Part shown: piece after piece, positions 63,317-64,000 of the stretch
How positions within the stretch are numbered: the stretch's first letter is position 1
Layout: every line of letters starts with the position of its first letter
Assembly: GCF_001514235.1 (NCBI RefSeq)
Contig: NZ_KQ948931.1
Coordinates: 97,490 to 161,489, forward strand
DNA length: 64,000 bases
Direction: 5' to 3'
Source of the DNA: Streptomyces caeruleatus
Lineage (GTDB): Bacteria; Actinomycetota; Actinomycetes; Streptomycetales; Streptomycetaceae
Translations under genes and position numbers: made by a program
Notes under the pieces: model-generated
Seen by the model: only the letters and a program-made list of their open reading frames with translations
Told to the model about the DNA's origin: nothing
Databases searched by the model: none

Positions 63317-64000
63317 GTGACGACCCTGACTGTTCCCGACGGCTATACCAAGGCCGAATGGACGAAGATTGTCCGCCGCGGGCAGAAGCTGATGAAGCAG
63401 AAGTCCGGGATCCAGTGGGCTCTCGGCGACCTCGTCATTGACGCTCTCGAAGGACACGGCCGCGGACACGGCGAGGTGAACCAGGTGATCAAGATCCTGG
63501 CGCATCAAATCGGGGCCAATCCGGAGACACTGCGGAACTACTACGCCGTGGCGCGGCAGTGGCCGGAGGCGAAGCGCCGGGCGGATGTGAGCTTCTCGGT
63601 GCACGAAAAGTTGGCTTACGTCCGGAGCCGGTACATCTTGATCCGTAAGGACCCCTATGACCCGTTCACCAAGGAACACCGCTGGACGGTGAACGAGGCC
63701 GAGAAGGTCGCGCACCGTGCGGTCGGAACGCCGACCAACCAGGCGGAACGCCTCGCTCACACCCGGCGCCTGCTCCGCACGGATGAGGATGCGGCCAAGG
63801 CGGTCACCGAGATGCTCGGACGTCCGGACGTCCGGGCCCGTCTCGCATCCGACCAGCATGCCCGGAGCCTGATGCGTGAGGCTCAGTACGAGCACTGGCA
63901 GCAGGTTGAAGAGGCGGCGGAAGCCGAAGCCGAGCTGGCCTCAGCGGACGACGCCGCGGAGGTGGAGGAGGAGTTCGAGGAGGAAGCCACTCCTCTCGGT
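63317..64000 (+). CDS. DUF6192-like protein (3' end outside window)
   Basis: The 228 codons visible start TTLTVPDGYTKAEWTKIVRRGQKLMKQKSG, followed by IQWALGDLVIDALEGHG, LRNYYAVARQWPEAKRRADVSFSVHEKLAYVRSRY, and an acidic tail (EEAAEAEAELASADDAAEVEEE). The GDL ... NYYAVARQWP ... SVHEKLA pattern resembles a family I know as DUF6192 from actinobacterial mobile elements; the identification is from memory. GTG 63317 follows AGCGAGGAGGC. Possibly regulatory or partition-like; not determinable here. Confidence 0.55.
   Translation, partial: MTTLTVPDGYTKAEWTKIVRRGQKLMKQKSGIQWALGDLVIDALEGHGRGHGEVNQVIKILAHQIGANPETLRNYYAVARQWPEAKRRADVSFSVHEKLAYVRSRYILIRKDPYDPFTKEHRWTVNEAEKVAHRAVGTPTNQAERLAHTRRLLRTDEDAAKAVTEMLGRPDVRARLASDQHARSLMREAQYEHWQQVEEAAEAEAELASADDAAEVEEEFEEEATPLG

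Larger units (their letters stand above)
60111..64000. mobile_element. Integrative element at tRNA-Ala (right end outside window)
   Basis: A tyrosine integrase starts 105 bases beyond the 3' end of tRNA-Ala, in the orientation typical of elements that recombine into a tRNA 3' end. The genes after it are unrelated to the conserved core, and the last one runs off the window. I could not identify the distal att copy, so length and class (actinomycete conjugative element or prophage) are open. The boundary at the tRNA is inferred. Confidence 0.7.

Overview
The window is high-GC actinobacterial DNA and reads as the origin-proximal core of a Streptomyces chromosome. Three things point there: the gene order dnaB ... 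parB-parA-rsmG-jag-yidC-yidD-rnpA-rpmH / dnaA-oriC-dnaN-gnd-recF-dciA-gyrB-gyrA; the parS sequence GTTTCACGTGAAAC repeated many times; and a roughly 0.9-kb dnaA-dnaN gap full of TTGTCCACA-type DnaA boxes.

Layout. (1) About 1-4,620: a Tn7-like transposition module on the minus strand (tnsA, tnsB, tniB/tnsC, tniQ). It runs off the left edge, and its tnsB and tniB frames are interrupted by single-base shifts. (2) 4,784-9,961: replicative helicase dnaB, a MATE transporter, and the rpsF-ssb-rpsR-rplI operon. (3) 10,227-29,965: mostly cell-envelope genes, namely FemX-like aminoacyltransferase, alanine-racemase-like protein, GT87-like glycosyltransferase, class A PBP, PadR regulator with an operator-like palindrome, inositol-phosphate synthase, MFS transporter, LppU-type protein, CCA-adding enzyme, a secreted DUF6049-type protein, MurJ and a membrane pseudokinase. 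(4) 29,996-33,870: sigM and its anti-sigma gene, thioredoxin reductase and thioredoxin, and a GNAT acetyltransferase. (5) 34,188-40,191: parB, parA, rsmG, jag, yidC, yidD, rnpA, rpmH, all on the minus strand. (6) 40,574-53,399: dnaA, oriC, dnaN, gnd, recF, dciA, gyrB, gyrA and a DUF3566-type membrane protein, all on the plus strand. (7) 53,509-59,855: tRNA-Ile(GAT), small accessory genes, a secreted protein, a membrane Ser/Thr kinase and an HTH protein. (8) 60,038-64,000: tRNA-Ala(TGC) followed directly by a tyrosine integrase and hypothetical genes of an integrative element that runs off the right edge.

How it works together. DnaA opens oriC, DciA and DnaB supply the helicase step, DnaN, RecF and gyrase support the fork, and ParA/ParB with the scattered parS sites organise the origin. 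Ten perfect parS copies and one one-mismatch copy all lie left of dnaA (8.06-36.56 kb), and none was seen right of it. Two of them sit at the centre of perfect palindromes that also look like transcription terminators, and three lie inside rsmA, parB and parA, all read in the same codon phase.

Accessory DNA sits on both flanks of this conserved core. The least understood parts are the frameshifted Tn7-like module beside dnaB and the tRNA-Ala element. That element has an integrase with a long C-terminal extension and two divergent genes that appear to share one uncharacterised domain.
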